From Actinomadura barringtoniae (GTDB lineage: Bacteria > Actinomycetota > Actinomycetes > Streptosporangiales > Streptosporangiaceae): DNA of 64,000 nt. Numbering within the stretch: position 1 is the first letter of the stretch; every line of letters starts with the position of its first letter. The position numbers and the translations under genes are program-made. Positions 7,987 through 16,613 of this stretch are shown here, piece by piece. The notes under the pieces are model-generated. The model was not told where the DNA came from, did no database searches, and was given only the letters and a program-made list of their open reading frames with translations. The stretch is from positions 310,001-374,000 of the forward strand of contig NZ_JAGEOJ010000006.1 in the NCBI RefSeq assembly GCF_017573505.1. The letters run 5' to 3'.

Positions 7987-10181
7987 CCGAGATGGCCGAG
8001 ACGGCCGAGACGATGGTGATGCCCGAGCGGATCGACGCCTATCCGACGCACCGGATCGGGGGGTTCGCGGTCGGCGCGGGCCGCACGCTCCCCTTCGGGG
8101 CGACCAGGGTGCCTCGCGGGATCAACTTCTCGGTGTTCTCCAACCACGCGGCGTCCCTGGTCCTGGTGCTGTTCCAGCGGGGGGCGGACCGGCCGATGGC
8201 CGAGATCCCGATCCCGCCGGAGTTCCGCATCGGCGGGGTGCACGCGATGACGGTCTTCGGGCTGGACCCCGAGACGATCGAGTACTGCTACCGGGCCGAC
8301 GGGCCGTACGAGCCGGGGCGCGGCCACCGGTTCGAGCCCGACCGGCTGCTCATCGACCCGTACGCCAAGGCACTGAGCGGCCGCGAGGCGTGGGGCAGGC
8401 CGGACCGCCGCCCGTTCCGCGGGCGCGTCCTCGACGAGGACTTCGACTGGGAGGAGGACCGGCCGCTCGGCCTGGCCCCCGAGGACCTGGTGATCTACGA
8501 GCTGCACGTGCGCGGGTTCACCCGGCATCCCTCCGCCGGGGTCACCGCGCCCGGCACCTACGCCGGCCTCGTGCAGAAGATCCCCTACCTGCGCGAGCTC
8601 GGCGTCAACTGCGTCGAGCTCCTGCCGGTGTTCGAGTTCGACGAGCTGGACAACCCGCACTCCGATCCGGCGGGCGGGCGGCGCCTCTACAACTACTGGG
8701 GCTACAACACCGTCGGGTTCTTCGCCCCCAAGGCGGGCTACGCGGCCTCCGGCTCGCACGGGATGGAGGCCGACGAGTTCAAGAACCTGGTGAAGCAGCT
8801 CCACCGGGCGGGCATCGAGGTCATCCTCGACGTCGTCTTCAACCACACGGCCGAGGGCGACGAGCGCGGCCCCACCCTGTCCTTCCGCGGCCTGGACAAC
8901 AGGACGTACTACATGCTCACGCGGGACGGCCACTACTACAACTTCAGCGGCACCGGTAACACCTTCAACTGCAACCACCCCGTCGTGCGCGCGTTCGTCC
9001 TGGACTGCCTGCGCTACTGGGCGGCGGAGTTCCACATCGACGGTTTCCGCTTCGACCTGGCCTCGATCCTCGGCCGGGCCCCCGACGGCACGCCGCTGAA
9101 CAACCCACCGCTGATCGAGTCCCTGGCGCTCGACCCGGTCCTGCGCGACTGCAAGCTCATCGCCGAAGCCTGGGACGCCGCCGGACTGTGGCAGGTCGGC
9201 AGCTTCTCCAGCCACCGCCGCTGGTCGGAGTGGAACGGTCGATACCGCGACACGCTGCGGCGCTTCATCAAGGGCGACCCGGGCATGGCCGGCGAGCTGG
9301 CCGCCTGCCTGGTCGGCTCCCCCGACCTGTACGGCGCGCGCGGCCCCGCCGCCTCGGTCAACTTCGTCACCGCGCACGACGGCTTCACCCTCCACGACCT
9401 GGTCGCCTACGACCGCAAGCACAACGAGGCCAACGGCGAGGGCGGGCGGGACGGCGACAACGCCAACAACTCGTGGAACCACGGTCACGAGGGCCCCACC
9501 GACGACCCCGAGATCACCGCGCTGCGCGACCGCCAGGTCCGCAACGCCGTCCTGCTCCTGCTGCTGAGCCACGGGATCCCGATGCTGGTCGCCGGCGACG
9601 AGGCGGGCCGCACCCAGCACGGCAACAACAACGCCTACTGCCACGACGAGCCGCTGTCCTGGTTCGACTGGACGCTCGCCGAGGACAACGCCGACCTGAT
9701 CCGCTTCGTCCGGCACGCCATCGCGTTCCGCATGGCCCACCGCTGCGTGCGCCGCCGCCTCGACGACGAGCCGCGCCGTCCGGCCGGCGACTCGCGCCGC
9801 GCCCCCGACGACTCGCGCCGCGCCGATGACGACTCGCGCCGCCCGTTCCCCTGGGTGAGCTGGCACGGCGTCCGGGCGTGGGAACCCGACTGGGCGCCGC
9901 ACAACCGCCTGCTGGCGATGATGCTGTGCGCGAACGAGGAGGCCGACTGCGTCTACCTGGCCGCCAACGCCTACTGGGAGAGCCAGGACCTGGAGCTCCC
10001 GGCGCTGCCGGGCGACCTGGCCTGGCACCTGTTCGCGGACACGGCCGCCGCACCACCGCAAGACATCCATGAGCCCGGCCACGAGCCGCCGCTCCCCGAC
10101 GGCGCCCGCGTGCGGATCGGACCGCGCAGCGTGCTGGCCCTGGTGGCCCGCCCTTCGAACGGCAAGGTGAGTAGCACATGA
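7983..10181 (+). CDS. glgX: Glycogen debranching enzyme (GlgX/TreX-type isoamylase)
   Basis: 732 aa. It has an N-terminal CBM48-like domain (to about 150), then a GH13 TIM barrel with the usual catalytic set: nucleophile D358 in G-F-R-F-D-L, acid/base E395 in A-E-A-W-D, and D466 in A-H-D-G-F. The family hydrolyses alpha-1,6 branches in glycogen-like glucans. A hydrophilic insert near residues 600-625, with three D-S-R-R repeats from a 21-bp tandem repeat (9786-9848), is not part of the fold. The gene sits between two STAS genes with 4-bp overlaps on both sides, an odd place for a metabolic enzyme, and suggests co-production with the regulatory switch. Confidence 0.9.
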   Translation: MTEMAETAETMVMPERIDAYPTHRIGGFAVGAGRTLPFGATRVPRGINFSVFSNHAASLVLVLFQRGADRPMAEIPIPPEFRIGGVHAMTVFGLDPETIEYCYRADGPYEPGRGHRFEPDRLLIDPYAKALSGREAWGRPDRRPFRGRVLDEDFDWEEDRPLGLAPEDLVIYELHVRGFTRHPSAGVTAPGTYAGLVQKIPYLRELGVNCVELLPVFEFDELDNPHSDPAGGRRLYNYWGYNTVGFFAPKAGYAASGSHGMEADEFKNLVKQLHRAGIEVILDVVFNHTAEGDERGPTLSFRGLDNRTYYMLTRDGHYYNFSGTGNTFNCNHPVVRAFVLDCLRYWAAEFHIDGFRFDLASILGRAPDGTPLNNPPLIESLALDPVLRDCKLIAEAWDAAGLWQVGSFSSHRRWSEWNGRYRDTLRRFIKGDPGMAGELAACLVGSPDLYGARGPAASVNFVTAHDGFTLHDLVAYDRKHNEANGEGGRDGDNANNSWNHGHEGPTDDPEITALRDRQVRNAVLLLLLSHGIPMLVAGDEAGRTQHGNNNAYCHDEPLSWFDWTLAEDNADLIRFVRHAIAFRMAHRCVRRRLDDEPRRPAGDSRRAPDDSRRADDDSRRPFPWVSWHGVRAWEPDWAPHNRLLAMMLCANEEADCVYLAANAYWESQDLELPALPGDLAWHLFADTAAAPPQDIHEPGHEPPLPDGARVRIGPRSVLALVARPSNGKVSST
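9786..9848 (+). repeat. 21-bp tandem repeat, 3 copies, inside glgX
   Basis: Units at 9786, 9807 and 9828 share the core gactcgcgccgc and diverge at the edges. They encode D-S-R-R-rich peptides and keep the reading frame. The repeat falls in a surface insert near the end of the catalytic domain. Confidence 0.8.
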
Positions 10182-10498
10182 ATCTCAAGGCGAACATGAC
10201 CATCGACGACGGCGTCGCGACCATCCGGCTGGTGGGCGAGCTCGACCGCAACTCGGCGCCGCGGCTGAACGACCTCATCATCGAGGCCGCCGACCACACC
10301 GTGGAGCGGCTCGTGCTGCTCATGGCCGAATGCACCTACATGTCCTCCGCGGGCCTGCGCTGCCTGGTCTTCGCGCACCAGAAGCTGCCCCACGGGGTGG
10401 AGATCCTGCTGATCGGCACCCGGCCCGAGGTGGCCGAGACGATCCGGCTGACGGGCTTTGACCGCAGCATCGTCATGCAGGAGACCGTGGAGGGATAG
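10178..10498 (+). CDS. STAS-domain anti-sigma-factor antagonist (second copy)
   Basis: 106 aa. Beta strand A-T-I-R-L-V-G-E-L-D-R-N leads to M-A-E-C-T-Y-M-S-S-A-G-L-R-C-L, with the S-S-A-G phosphorylation site conserved. Its start overlaps the debranching-enzyme stop (ATGA) and its stop is directly followed by the kinase ATG, so it is the likely immediate partner of that kinase. It is clearly different in sequence from the STAS protein at 7651, so the run encodes two antagonists for what appears to be one kinase. Confidence 0.88.
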   Translation: MNLKANMTIDDGVATIRLVGELDRNSAPRLNDLIIEAADHTVERLVLLMAECTYMSSAGLRCLVFAHQKLPHGVEILLIGTRPEVAETIRLTGFDRSIVMQETVEG

Positions 10499-10933
10499 AT
10501 GATCACCTGCCGCCTCCGGCTCGACTGCGGGGGCATGGTCTCCGACGTGGTGGCCGAGCTGGCCCGTTCGCTCGCCGAACAGGGCGGCCTCACACCGTCG
10601 CAGGCCTACGGCCTGCGCCTCGCGCTCGACGAGATCACCACCAACATCGCCCAGCACGGTTACGCCGGAGCCGGCGGGATCGTGGACCTGCTGGCCGGGG
10701 TGGAGCCGGGCGAGGTCTGGGTGCGCGTCGAGGACGACGCGCCGCCCTTCGACCCTCGCGACCACGACCCGGCACCCCGGCTCGCCGCCCATCCGCACCT
10801 GCGCCCGGAAGGGGGATACGGCCTCTTCCTGGCGCTCGACAAACTCGACGATTTCGCCTACGACCACGTCGGCGGCCGCAACCGCAACACCCTGATCATG
10901 CACCGCCCCGTGGCCGACCAGGAAGCAGGCTGA
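10499..10933 (+). CDS. RsbW/SpoIIAB-like ATP-binding anti-sigma kinase
   Basis: 144 aa, a single HATPase_c domain of the GHKL serine-kinase type. The N box reads A-L-D-E-I-T-T-N-I-A-Q-H-G-Y, the G1 box V-R-V-E-D-D-A-P-P-F-D, and the lid region G-G-Y-G-L-F-L-A-L. Members phosphorylate a STAS antagonist and may hold a sigma factor inactive. It starts directly after the STAS stop and ends 2 bp before the phosphatase start. No sigma factor gene lies in the window, so the final target may be encoded elsewhere or may not be a sigma factor. Confidence 0.87.
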   Translation: MITCRLRLDCGGMVSDVVAELARSLAEQGGLTPSQAYGLRLALDEITTNIAQHGYAGAGGIVDLLAGVEPGEVWVRVEDDAPPFDPRDHDPAPRLAAHPHLRPEGGYGLFLALDKLDDFAYDHVGGRNRNTLIMHRPVADQEAG

Positions 10934-10935
10934 CG

Positions 10936-12165
10936 ATGACCGGAACGAACGCCCTGATCATCGCCGACCCGAGCGCCACCGCCGACGAACTCGCAGCGAC
11001 CCTGCGCGGCGACGGCTTCGAGGTGCGGCACGGCACGGCGGCCGACGTCCCCGAGCTGGCCCAGGGGTCCGCACTCCCCGACATGCTGCTGGCCTCCGCC
11101 GCGCTCGGTCCGCAGGGGCTGACCCGGGTCAGCGAGTGGTTCACCGGCGACGGCCGAACGCCGAGCGTGGTCGTCTTCCCCGAGGACGACCTCGCCGCGC
11201 TGGAGACCTGCGTCCGGGCCGGCTTCGACTACGTCACTCCCCCGTTCCGGCCCAGCCTGCTGCGCAACCGGATGGCCTCGTGCTGGGAGCGCGGGCAGCT
11301 CACCACGGCCGTCGAGGACATGGCGACCTCGGCGAGCCTGCGCGAGTACGAGCGCGAGCTGAGCATCGCCCACGACATCCAGGCCGGGTTCTTCCCCGAG
11401 GAGCTGCCCACCCCGGCCGGCTGGGAGGTGGCGGCCAGGTTCCAGCCCGCCAAGCAGGTCGGCGGTGACTTCTACGACGTCTTCGAGCTGGTGAACGGGC
11501 GCCGCCTGGGCCTGGTCATGGCCGACGTGTGCGACAAGGGGATCGGCGCCGCGCTGTTCATGGCGCTGATCCGCACCCTCATCCGGCACACCGCCGAGCA
11601 CACCGGCTCGCTGCACACCGCCGAGCAGGTCACGGTGGCCGCGGGCCCGGCGGGTCTGGAGACGGCGGTCCCGCCGCTCCTGTCGGTCGGCGCGGGCCCC
11701 CTCGTTCAGGCGGTCACCGGCACCAACCGTTACATGGCCCGCAACCATCTGCGGCAGGGCTACTTCGCCACGCTCTTCTTCGGTGTCCTCGACCCGGGCT
11801 CGGGCGCCATGATCTACATCAACAGCGGCCACAACCCGCCGGTGCTGGCCCGCCGCGACGGCGAGCACACGCTCCTGTACCCCACCGGCCCGGCGGTCGG
11901 CATGATGCCGAACAGCACGTTCTCCCTCGGCCATGCCACCCTCGGGCCCGGCGACAGCCTGTTCATCTACACCGACGGCGTCAGCGAGGCCCGTGCGGTC
12001 GACGGCGAGCGCTTCGGCAACGAGCGCCTGCTGAACGTCGTCAACGCGCCCGAACGCGGGGCTCACGCGATGCTCGACGCGATGGACGCGTCCGTCCGCT
12101 CCCATGTCGGCGCCGCCGAGCAGTTCGACGACATCACCATGCTCGCCGTGCACCGGACGCCGTAG
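10936..12165 (+). CDS. PP2C/SpoIIE-type phosphatase with degenerate receiver (RsbU-like)
   Basis: 409 aa. Residues 1-120 look like a response-regulator receiver, but the segment where the phospho-acceptor Asp should stand reads P-D-M-L-L-A-S-A-A, so it is probably a pseudo-receiver. A short coiled linker leads to a PPM phosphatase with the metal-binding G-G-D-F-Y-D, D-V-C-D-K-G-I-G-A-A, S-G-H-N-P-P, Y-T-D-G-V-S-E-A and D-D-I-T-M motifs. Such enzymes dephosphorylate STAS antagonists and thereby free the partner-switch. It closes the eight-gene run and is convergent with the FAD monooxygenase gene. Confidence 0.9.
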   Translation: MTGTNALIIADPSATADELAATLRGDGFEVRHGTAADVPELAQGSALPDMLLASAALGPQGLTRVSEWFTGDGRTPSVVVFPEDDLAALETCVRAGFDYVTPPFRPSLLRNRMASCWERGQLTTAVEDMATSASLREYERELSIAHDIQAGFFPEELPTPAGWEVAARFQPAKQVGGDFYDVFELVNGRRLGLVMADVCDKGIGAALFMALIRTLIRHTAEHTGSLHTAEQVTVAAGPAGLETAVPPLLSVGAGPLVQAVTGTNRYMARNHLRQGYFATLFFGVLDPGSGAMIYINSGHNPPVLARRDGEHTLLYPTGPAVGMMPNSTFSLGHATLGPGDSLFIYTDGVSEARAVDGERFGNERLLNVVNAPERGAHAMLDAMDASVRSHVGAAEQFDDITMLAVHRTP

Positions 12166-12181
12166 AGGGGCCCCTGGCGGC

Positions 12182-13393
12182 CTACTCCGTGTCGGGCGGG
12201 TCCAGGGCGTAGGGGTTCCTGCGTGCGTCCGGGACCGCGCCGCGCCACCACGCCTCGAACTCCTCGGGGGTCAGCGCGGCCCAGTCGGGTGTCTCCAGCA
12301 CCCGGTCACGGCCGAGCCGACGCCCCAGGTCGGTGAGGGCGTTCCCCGCGGTCCGGCGCTCGGCGTCGTAGGCCGCGAGGGCGTCCTCCCAGGTGTCGTA
12401 CGTGCGGCACGCGGCCTCCAGCGCCATCGCGTCCTGCAGCGCCTTCACCGCACCGGCCCCGGTGTGGGGCCGGGCGAGCGCCCCGGCGTCACCGGCCAGC
12501 AGCGCCCGGCCCGAGGCGTACGCGGCGACCTTGACGTCATAGATCAGCTGGATGGACAGGTCGCCGCGCGGGGTGCGGCGGATCACCTCGGCCCAGTACG
12601 GCGGGAACGACTCGAGCAGGCTTTCGAGGTCGGCGACCATGGCGTCGTCCACCCGCCCGCGCGGCATCGACCCGGGCTTCTCGGCGCGCAGCCCGGACGG
12701 GGCCGGGCCGTACACCGCCCAGTTCATCCGGTTCCCGCCGCCCTCCAGGCCGGGAATCAGGTAGAAGCCGCCGTGCCCGCTGGGAAAGCCGACCATCACC
12801 CCGCCGCCCGTGAGCAGCGACGGGCGCGGATCCGGAAGGAGATCCTCGGGGTAGTCGCCCCTCCACAGGATGTATCCCGCGTCGACCAGGCCCGCCTCGG
12901 CGTCGACCTTGCCGCGCAGCATCGAACGGTAGCCGTCCGCGCCGACGACCACGTCGAAGCGTTCCCGGCGGCCCTCGACCTCGATGACCGCGTCCTCACC
13001 GGCCGCGTTCGCGTCCACGACCGGGGTGCCCAGGTGGTAGATCTCGTCGGGAACGCGCCGTCGCAGCTCCCGCCACAGGACACCCCAGTTCGTGTAGTAC
13101 GCCGAGAAGGGCTGAACGCCGATCACCCTGCCGGTCGGGTCCTCACCGTCTCGCACCGTGAAGACCAGTCTCCGGCAGGGCAGGACGGGCATCGCCGCGT
13201 CGATGTAGCCTACGGCGATGGCCTCGTCCCGCAGGGACGCCGGCATCGCGATGCCGGCGCCTCTGGCCCGCAGGCCCGAACCGCTCCGTTCGTACACCTC
13301 GGGCATGCACCCCGCCCGGCGCAACGCGACGGCGGCCGCGCAGCCGGCGATGCTTCCGCCGACCACCGCGGCCCGCCGCTGGTCTCGCATCAT
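12182..13393 (-). CDS. FAD-dependent monooxygenase (aromatic-hydroxylase fold)
   Basis: 403 aa. The Rossmann motif G-G-S-I-A-G is at residues 12-17, the D-G motif reads V-V-V-G-A-D-G-Y-R-S, and the FAD-ribityl G-D motif L-A-G-D-A-G-A-L-A-R-P. This is the PHBH-like class A flavin monooxygenase pattern; relatives hydroxylate or epoxidise small aromatics and polyketides. The start codon overlaps the polyketide synthase stop (ATGATGA), so the two proteins are almost certainly made together and it probably tailors the polyketide product. The substrate is unknown. Confidence 0.85.
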   Translation of the reverse strand: MMRDQRRAAVVGGSIAGCAAAVALRRAGCMPEVYERSGSGLRARGAGIAMPASLRDEAIAVGYIDAAMPVLPCRRLVFTVRDGEDPTGRVIGVQPFSAYYTNWGVLWRELRRRVPDEIYHLGTPVVDANAAGEDAVIEVEGRRERFDVVVGADGYRSMLRGKVDAEAGLVDAGYILWRGDYPEDLLPDPRPSLLTGGGVMVGFPSGHGGFYLIPGLEGGGNRMNWAVYGPAPSGLRAEKPGSMPRGRVDDAMVADLESLLESFPPYWAEVIRRTPRGDLSIQLIYDVKVAAYASGRALLAGDAGALARPHTGAGAVKALQDAMALEAACRTYDTWEDALAAYDAERRTAGNALTDLGRRLGRDRVLETPDWAALTPEEFEAWWRGAVPDARRNPYALDPPDTE

Positions 13394-16300
13394 CAGTGAC
13401 GGCCGCCGGCCATCGCGACCTCTCCCTGCATCCGGCTCTCTATCCGTTGCGTGAGCTCGGCCAGGGAGGCGGCGCCGAGCAGTTCGCGCGCCGGCACCAG
13501 GATGTCGAGGTCACGCTCCAGCCGCTTGCGGAGCCGCAGCGCGAGCAGTGAGTCCAGCCCGTGCACGGTGAGCGGGACGTCGGGCTCCAGATCGCCGGGT
13601 GCGACGCCGAGGATCTCGGCCGCCTGGTCGCGCAGGAGACCCGCCAGATCGTCGGCGACCTGGACCTGGATCGGTTCGGCGTCCGCGGCACGTTCCACGA
13701 GCTGCAGACCGTGGTCCGGCTCCTCCGGTGGTGTCACCCAGAACCTCTCGCGCTGCCATGGATAGTGCGGGAGGTCGACGAAGCCGCCGCCCTCGTTCAC
13801 CCGATCCCATCGTGGCGCGCACCCGTGCACGTACGCCAGACCCAGACCGGTCAGCATCGACCGCGTCTCCGGCTCGCCGCGGCTCAACGACCCGATGGCC
13901 GCGACCTCCGTCCCGCACGACTCGGCGATGTCCTCGATCGCCCACAGCAGCGTGGGATGCGGGCTGATCTCGATGAAGACCGTGTCCCGGCCGTCCTCGA
14001 TCAGCGCGCGGGCCGCCGAGGCGAACCGCACCGGCAGCCGCAGGTTCCGCATCCAGTACTCGGCCCCGAGCTCGGTGCCGTCGGCGACGCGGTCGAGCGT
14101 GGTCGAATGCAGCGAGACCCGGCCGGGTGCGGGGCGCAGCCCGTCGAGCGCGTCGAGCAGGGCCGGCCGCAGCGGTTCGACCTGCGGGGCGTGCGAGGCG
14201 TAGTCCACCCGTACCTGCCGGCAGTACACCCCCTGGGCCCGCAGCTCCTCGACCACGGCGGTGAGCGCGTGCCGATCACCGGAGAGCACGGTCGAGGAGG
14301 CGCTGTTGATCACGCCGACGCAGACCTTGTCGCCGCGCGCCCCGATCGCCCGCCGCGCGGCGTCCGGGCCGAGCTGCACGGCCCACATCGCGCCGCCGAC
14401 GCCCGTCCCGTTCAGCAGCGCGCTCCGGCGGCAGATCACCGACGCCGCCTGGCGAACGGTGAGCGCCCCGCAGACGGTCGCCGCGGCGACCTCGCCCATG
14501 CTGTGCCCGAGGACCAGGTCGGGCTCGATCCCCCAGTGCCGCCACTGGGCCGCGAGCGCGACCTGGACGGCCCACAGAACGGGCTGGACCTCGTCCACCC
14601 GCTCCAGGGGCTCGTCGCCGAGCAGCCTCTCGATCACCGACCAGCCGAACTCCTCGCGCACCGCGCGATCGCACTCGGCCATCCGGCTCGCGAACGCCGG
14701 AGACTCCTCCAGCAGCTCCCGGGCCATGCCCGTCCACTGCGCCCCCTGACCGGGGAACACGAAGACGACCCTGGGCCGCCCGGCCCCCGCGTTGCGGTGC
14801 CGCCGCAGCACGCCGTCGCCGGGCGTCCCGGCCGCGACCGACCTCAGCGCCCCGGCGAGCTCGCGCCCGCCGGAGGCCACCACGGCCACCCGGTGCTCGT
14901 GATGGGTCCGGCGGGCCCCGGCGCTGAAGCAGACGTTCAGCGGATCGCCCGCCTCACCGCCGGTGTCGAGCAGGTCCGCGTAGCGCCCGGCCAGCGTGTC
15001 GAGCGCGCCGGCCTGGCGGGCCGACAGGGGAAGCAGATGGTCGGAACGCCGGCGCGTTCCGAGGGGAGCTGAGGCGGGAGCGGTGCGCGGAACCGGGACC
15101 GGCGCGACGCGGGCGCGCAGCGGAACGGGAACCGGAACGCGGGCGGGAGCAGGGAGCCGTGGTGCCTCGGTGAGCACGGCATGGGCGTTCACCCCGGAGA
15201 GGCCGAAGGAGTTCACGCCGACGATCATCGGCTTGGGGTCCCGTTCGTCCTCCTCCCAGCGCGTGGCGCGGGTGGCGAGCTCCAGCGGGCTGCCGGGCGC
15301 GTCGAACGCCGCGTGCTGCTCCTGCACGTGCAGGGTCGGCGGGATCGTGCGATTGCGGAGCACCAGCGCGGCCTTCAGCAGGCCCACCAGCCCCGCGGTG
15401 ATCTCCGAGTGCCCCACGTTCGACTTGACCGAGCCGACCCGGCAGCGGCGGCGGCCGGGCTCGCGTCCCGTCCCGAGGACGCGGCTCAGCGCGGTCAGCT
15501 CGACCTTGTCGCCGGCCGGGGTGCCCGGCCCGTGGGCCTCCAGGTAGTCGACCTCGGCGGGCGACACCCCCGCGTCCCGGTAGGCGCCGCGCAGCATCGC
15601 CTCCTGGCCCTCAAGGCCCGGCATCTGCCACGTTCCCCCGCTCTTGCCGTCGCTGGTCGTGGCGCTGCCGAGGATCGTCGCGTAGATCTTGTCCCCGTCG
15701 GCGACCGCCCGCGAGACCGGCTTGAGGATCACGCTGACGACCGCCTCGCTGCGCACGTAGCCGTCGGCTGAGGTGTCGCCGAACCTGCACTTCCCCGTCG
15801 GCGACAGCATCCCCGCCTCGGACAGGCTGAGGTAGAGGTCGGGCGTGAGCAGCAGGTTGGACGAGGTGACGATCGCCATGTCCGCGTCGCCCGACCACAG
15901 TCCCTGGCAGGCGAGATGGACCGCGAGCAACGATGTCGCGCAGGTCGCCTCGATGCCGATGGCCGGCCCCCGCAGGTCCAGGTGATAGCCGATGCGCCCG
16001 GCCCCGGCGCCGCCGCTGTTGGACGCCGCGATGGCGTGCAGGTCGTACTGGCCGTTGCGGCGCAGCAGATCCCAGTACGTGCCCGCCGAACAGCCCGCGT
16101 AGACCGAGGTGCGGCTGCCCGCCAGGCCCTCGGCCGTCTGACCGGCGTCCTCCAGCGCCTCCCAGGTGCTCTCCAGCAGGAGCCGCTGCTGCACATCGAT
16201 CAGTGCCGCCTCGCTCCGGGAGATGCCGAAGAACGCGGGGTCGAACTTGTCGACCTCGCCGATGAATCCCCCCGATCGGGTGACAATGCGTCCCGCGGTG

Positions 16301-16473
16301 CGCGGGACAGGGTCGTACCAGTGGTCGATGTCGAACCGTTCCCGCGGTATCTCGCCAATGGCGTCACGGCCCTCGGCGAGCAGTTCCCAGAACGCGTCGA
16401 CATCGGGCGCCCCCGGCAGCCGGCAGGCCGCCCCGATAATGGCCACCGGATCCCGTTCCACTCGCGAGCTCAT
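13393..16473 (-). CDS. Single-module type I polyketide synthase, KS-AT-ACP
   Basis: 1026 aa from the ATG at 16473 (GAGAGGGG upstream). The ketosynthase (about 8-430) keeps C178 in E-A-T-C-A-T-S (most have D-T-A-C-S-S-S), H314 in E-A-H-G-P-G-T and H355 in N-V-G-H. The acyltransferase (about 567-870) has G-H-S-M-G-E with S658 and Y-A-S-H at 758-761, the pattern usual for methylmalonyl-CoA. The carrier domain (about 940-1010) has the phosphopantetheine site S975 in G-L-D-S-L. No KR, DH, ER or thioesterase is present, so it may work iteratively or pass its chain to other enzymes. It is co-transcribed with the flavin monooxygenase. Confidence 0.92.
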   Translation of the reverse strand: MSSRVERDPVAIIGAACRLPGAPDVDAFWELLAEGRDAIGEIPRERFDIDHWYDPVPRTAGRIVTRSGGFIGEVDKFDPAFFGISRSEAALIDVQQRLLLESTWEALEDAGQTAEGLAGSRTSVYAGCSAGTYWDLLRRNGQYDLHAIAASNSGGAGAGRIGYHLDLRGPAIGIEATCATSLLAVHLACQGLWSGDADMAIVTSSNLLLTPDLYLSLSEAGMLSPTGKCRFGDTSADGYVRSEAVVSVILKPVSRAVADGDKIYATILGSATTSDGKSGGTWQMPGLEGQEAMLRGAYRDAGVSPAEVDYLEAHGPGTPAGDKVELTALSRVLGTGREPGRRRCRVGSVKSNVGHSEITAGLVGLLKAALVLRNRTIPPTLHVQEQHAAFDAPGSPLELATRATRWEEDERDPKPMIVGVNSFGLSGVNAHAVLTEAPRLPAPARVPVPVPLRARVAPVPVPRTAPASAPLGTRRRSDHLLPLSARQAGALDTLAGRYADLLDTGGEAGDPLNVCFSAGARRTHHEHRVAVVASGGRELAGALRSVAAGTPGDGVLRRHRNAGAGRPRVVFVFPGQGAQWTGMARELLEESPAFASRMAECDRAVREEFGWSVIERLLGDEPLERVDEVQPVLWAVQVALAAQWRHWGIEPDLVLGHSMGEVAAATVCGALTVRQAASVICRRSALLNGTGVGGAMWAVQLGPDAARRAIGARGDKVCVGVINSASSTVLSGDRHALTAVVEELRAQGVYCRQVRVDYASHAPQVEPLRPALLDALDGLRPAPGRVSLHSTTLDRVADGTELGAEYWMRNLRLPVRFASAARALIEDGRDTVFIEISPHPTLLWAIEDIAESCGTEVAAIGSLSRGEPETRSMLTGLGLAYVHGCAPRWDRVNEGGGFVDLPHYPWQRERFWVTPPEEPDHGLQLVERAADAEPIQVQVADDLAGLLRDQAAEILGVAPGDLEPDVPLTVHGLDSLLALRLRKRLERDLDILVPARELLGAASLAELTQRIESRMQGEVAMAGGRH

Positions 16474-16551
16474 GTCCGAGCCCCTCTCGCAACCCACATT
16501 TCCATGAGGGTCACCCCGCTTCCACGAAGTGGCAGAGATTATCTCCGCCGC

Positions 16552-16565
16552 TCACTGCAGAGTGA
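16552..16565. promoter_or_regulatory. Inverted repeat upstream of the polyketide synthase gene
   Basis: TCACT-GCAG-AGTGA, perfect 5-bp arms, 79-92 bp upstream of the PKS start. It is a candidate operator for one of the MmyB-type regulators encoded nearby; the link is inference. Confidence 0.35.
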
Positions 16566-16613
16566 ACATTCTCCGGTCGAGGAGGGTCAATCGCAATTTA
16601 ACGAAACCCGGAC

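Noticed and set aside
12166..12175. AGGGGCCCCT palindrome between convergent genes as a terminator
   Set aside because: Only 10 bp with no loop and no U tract; too weak to call.
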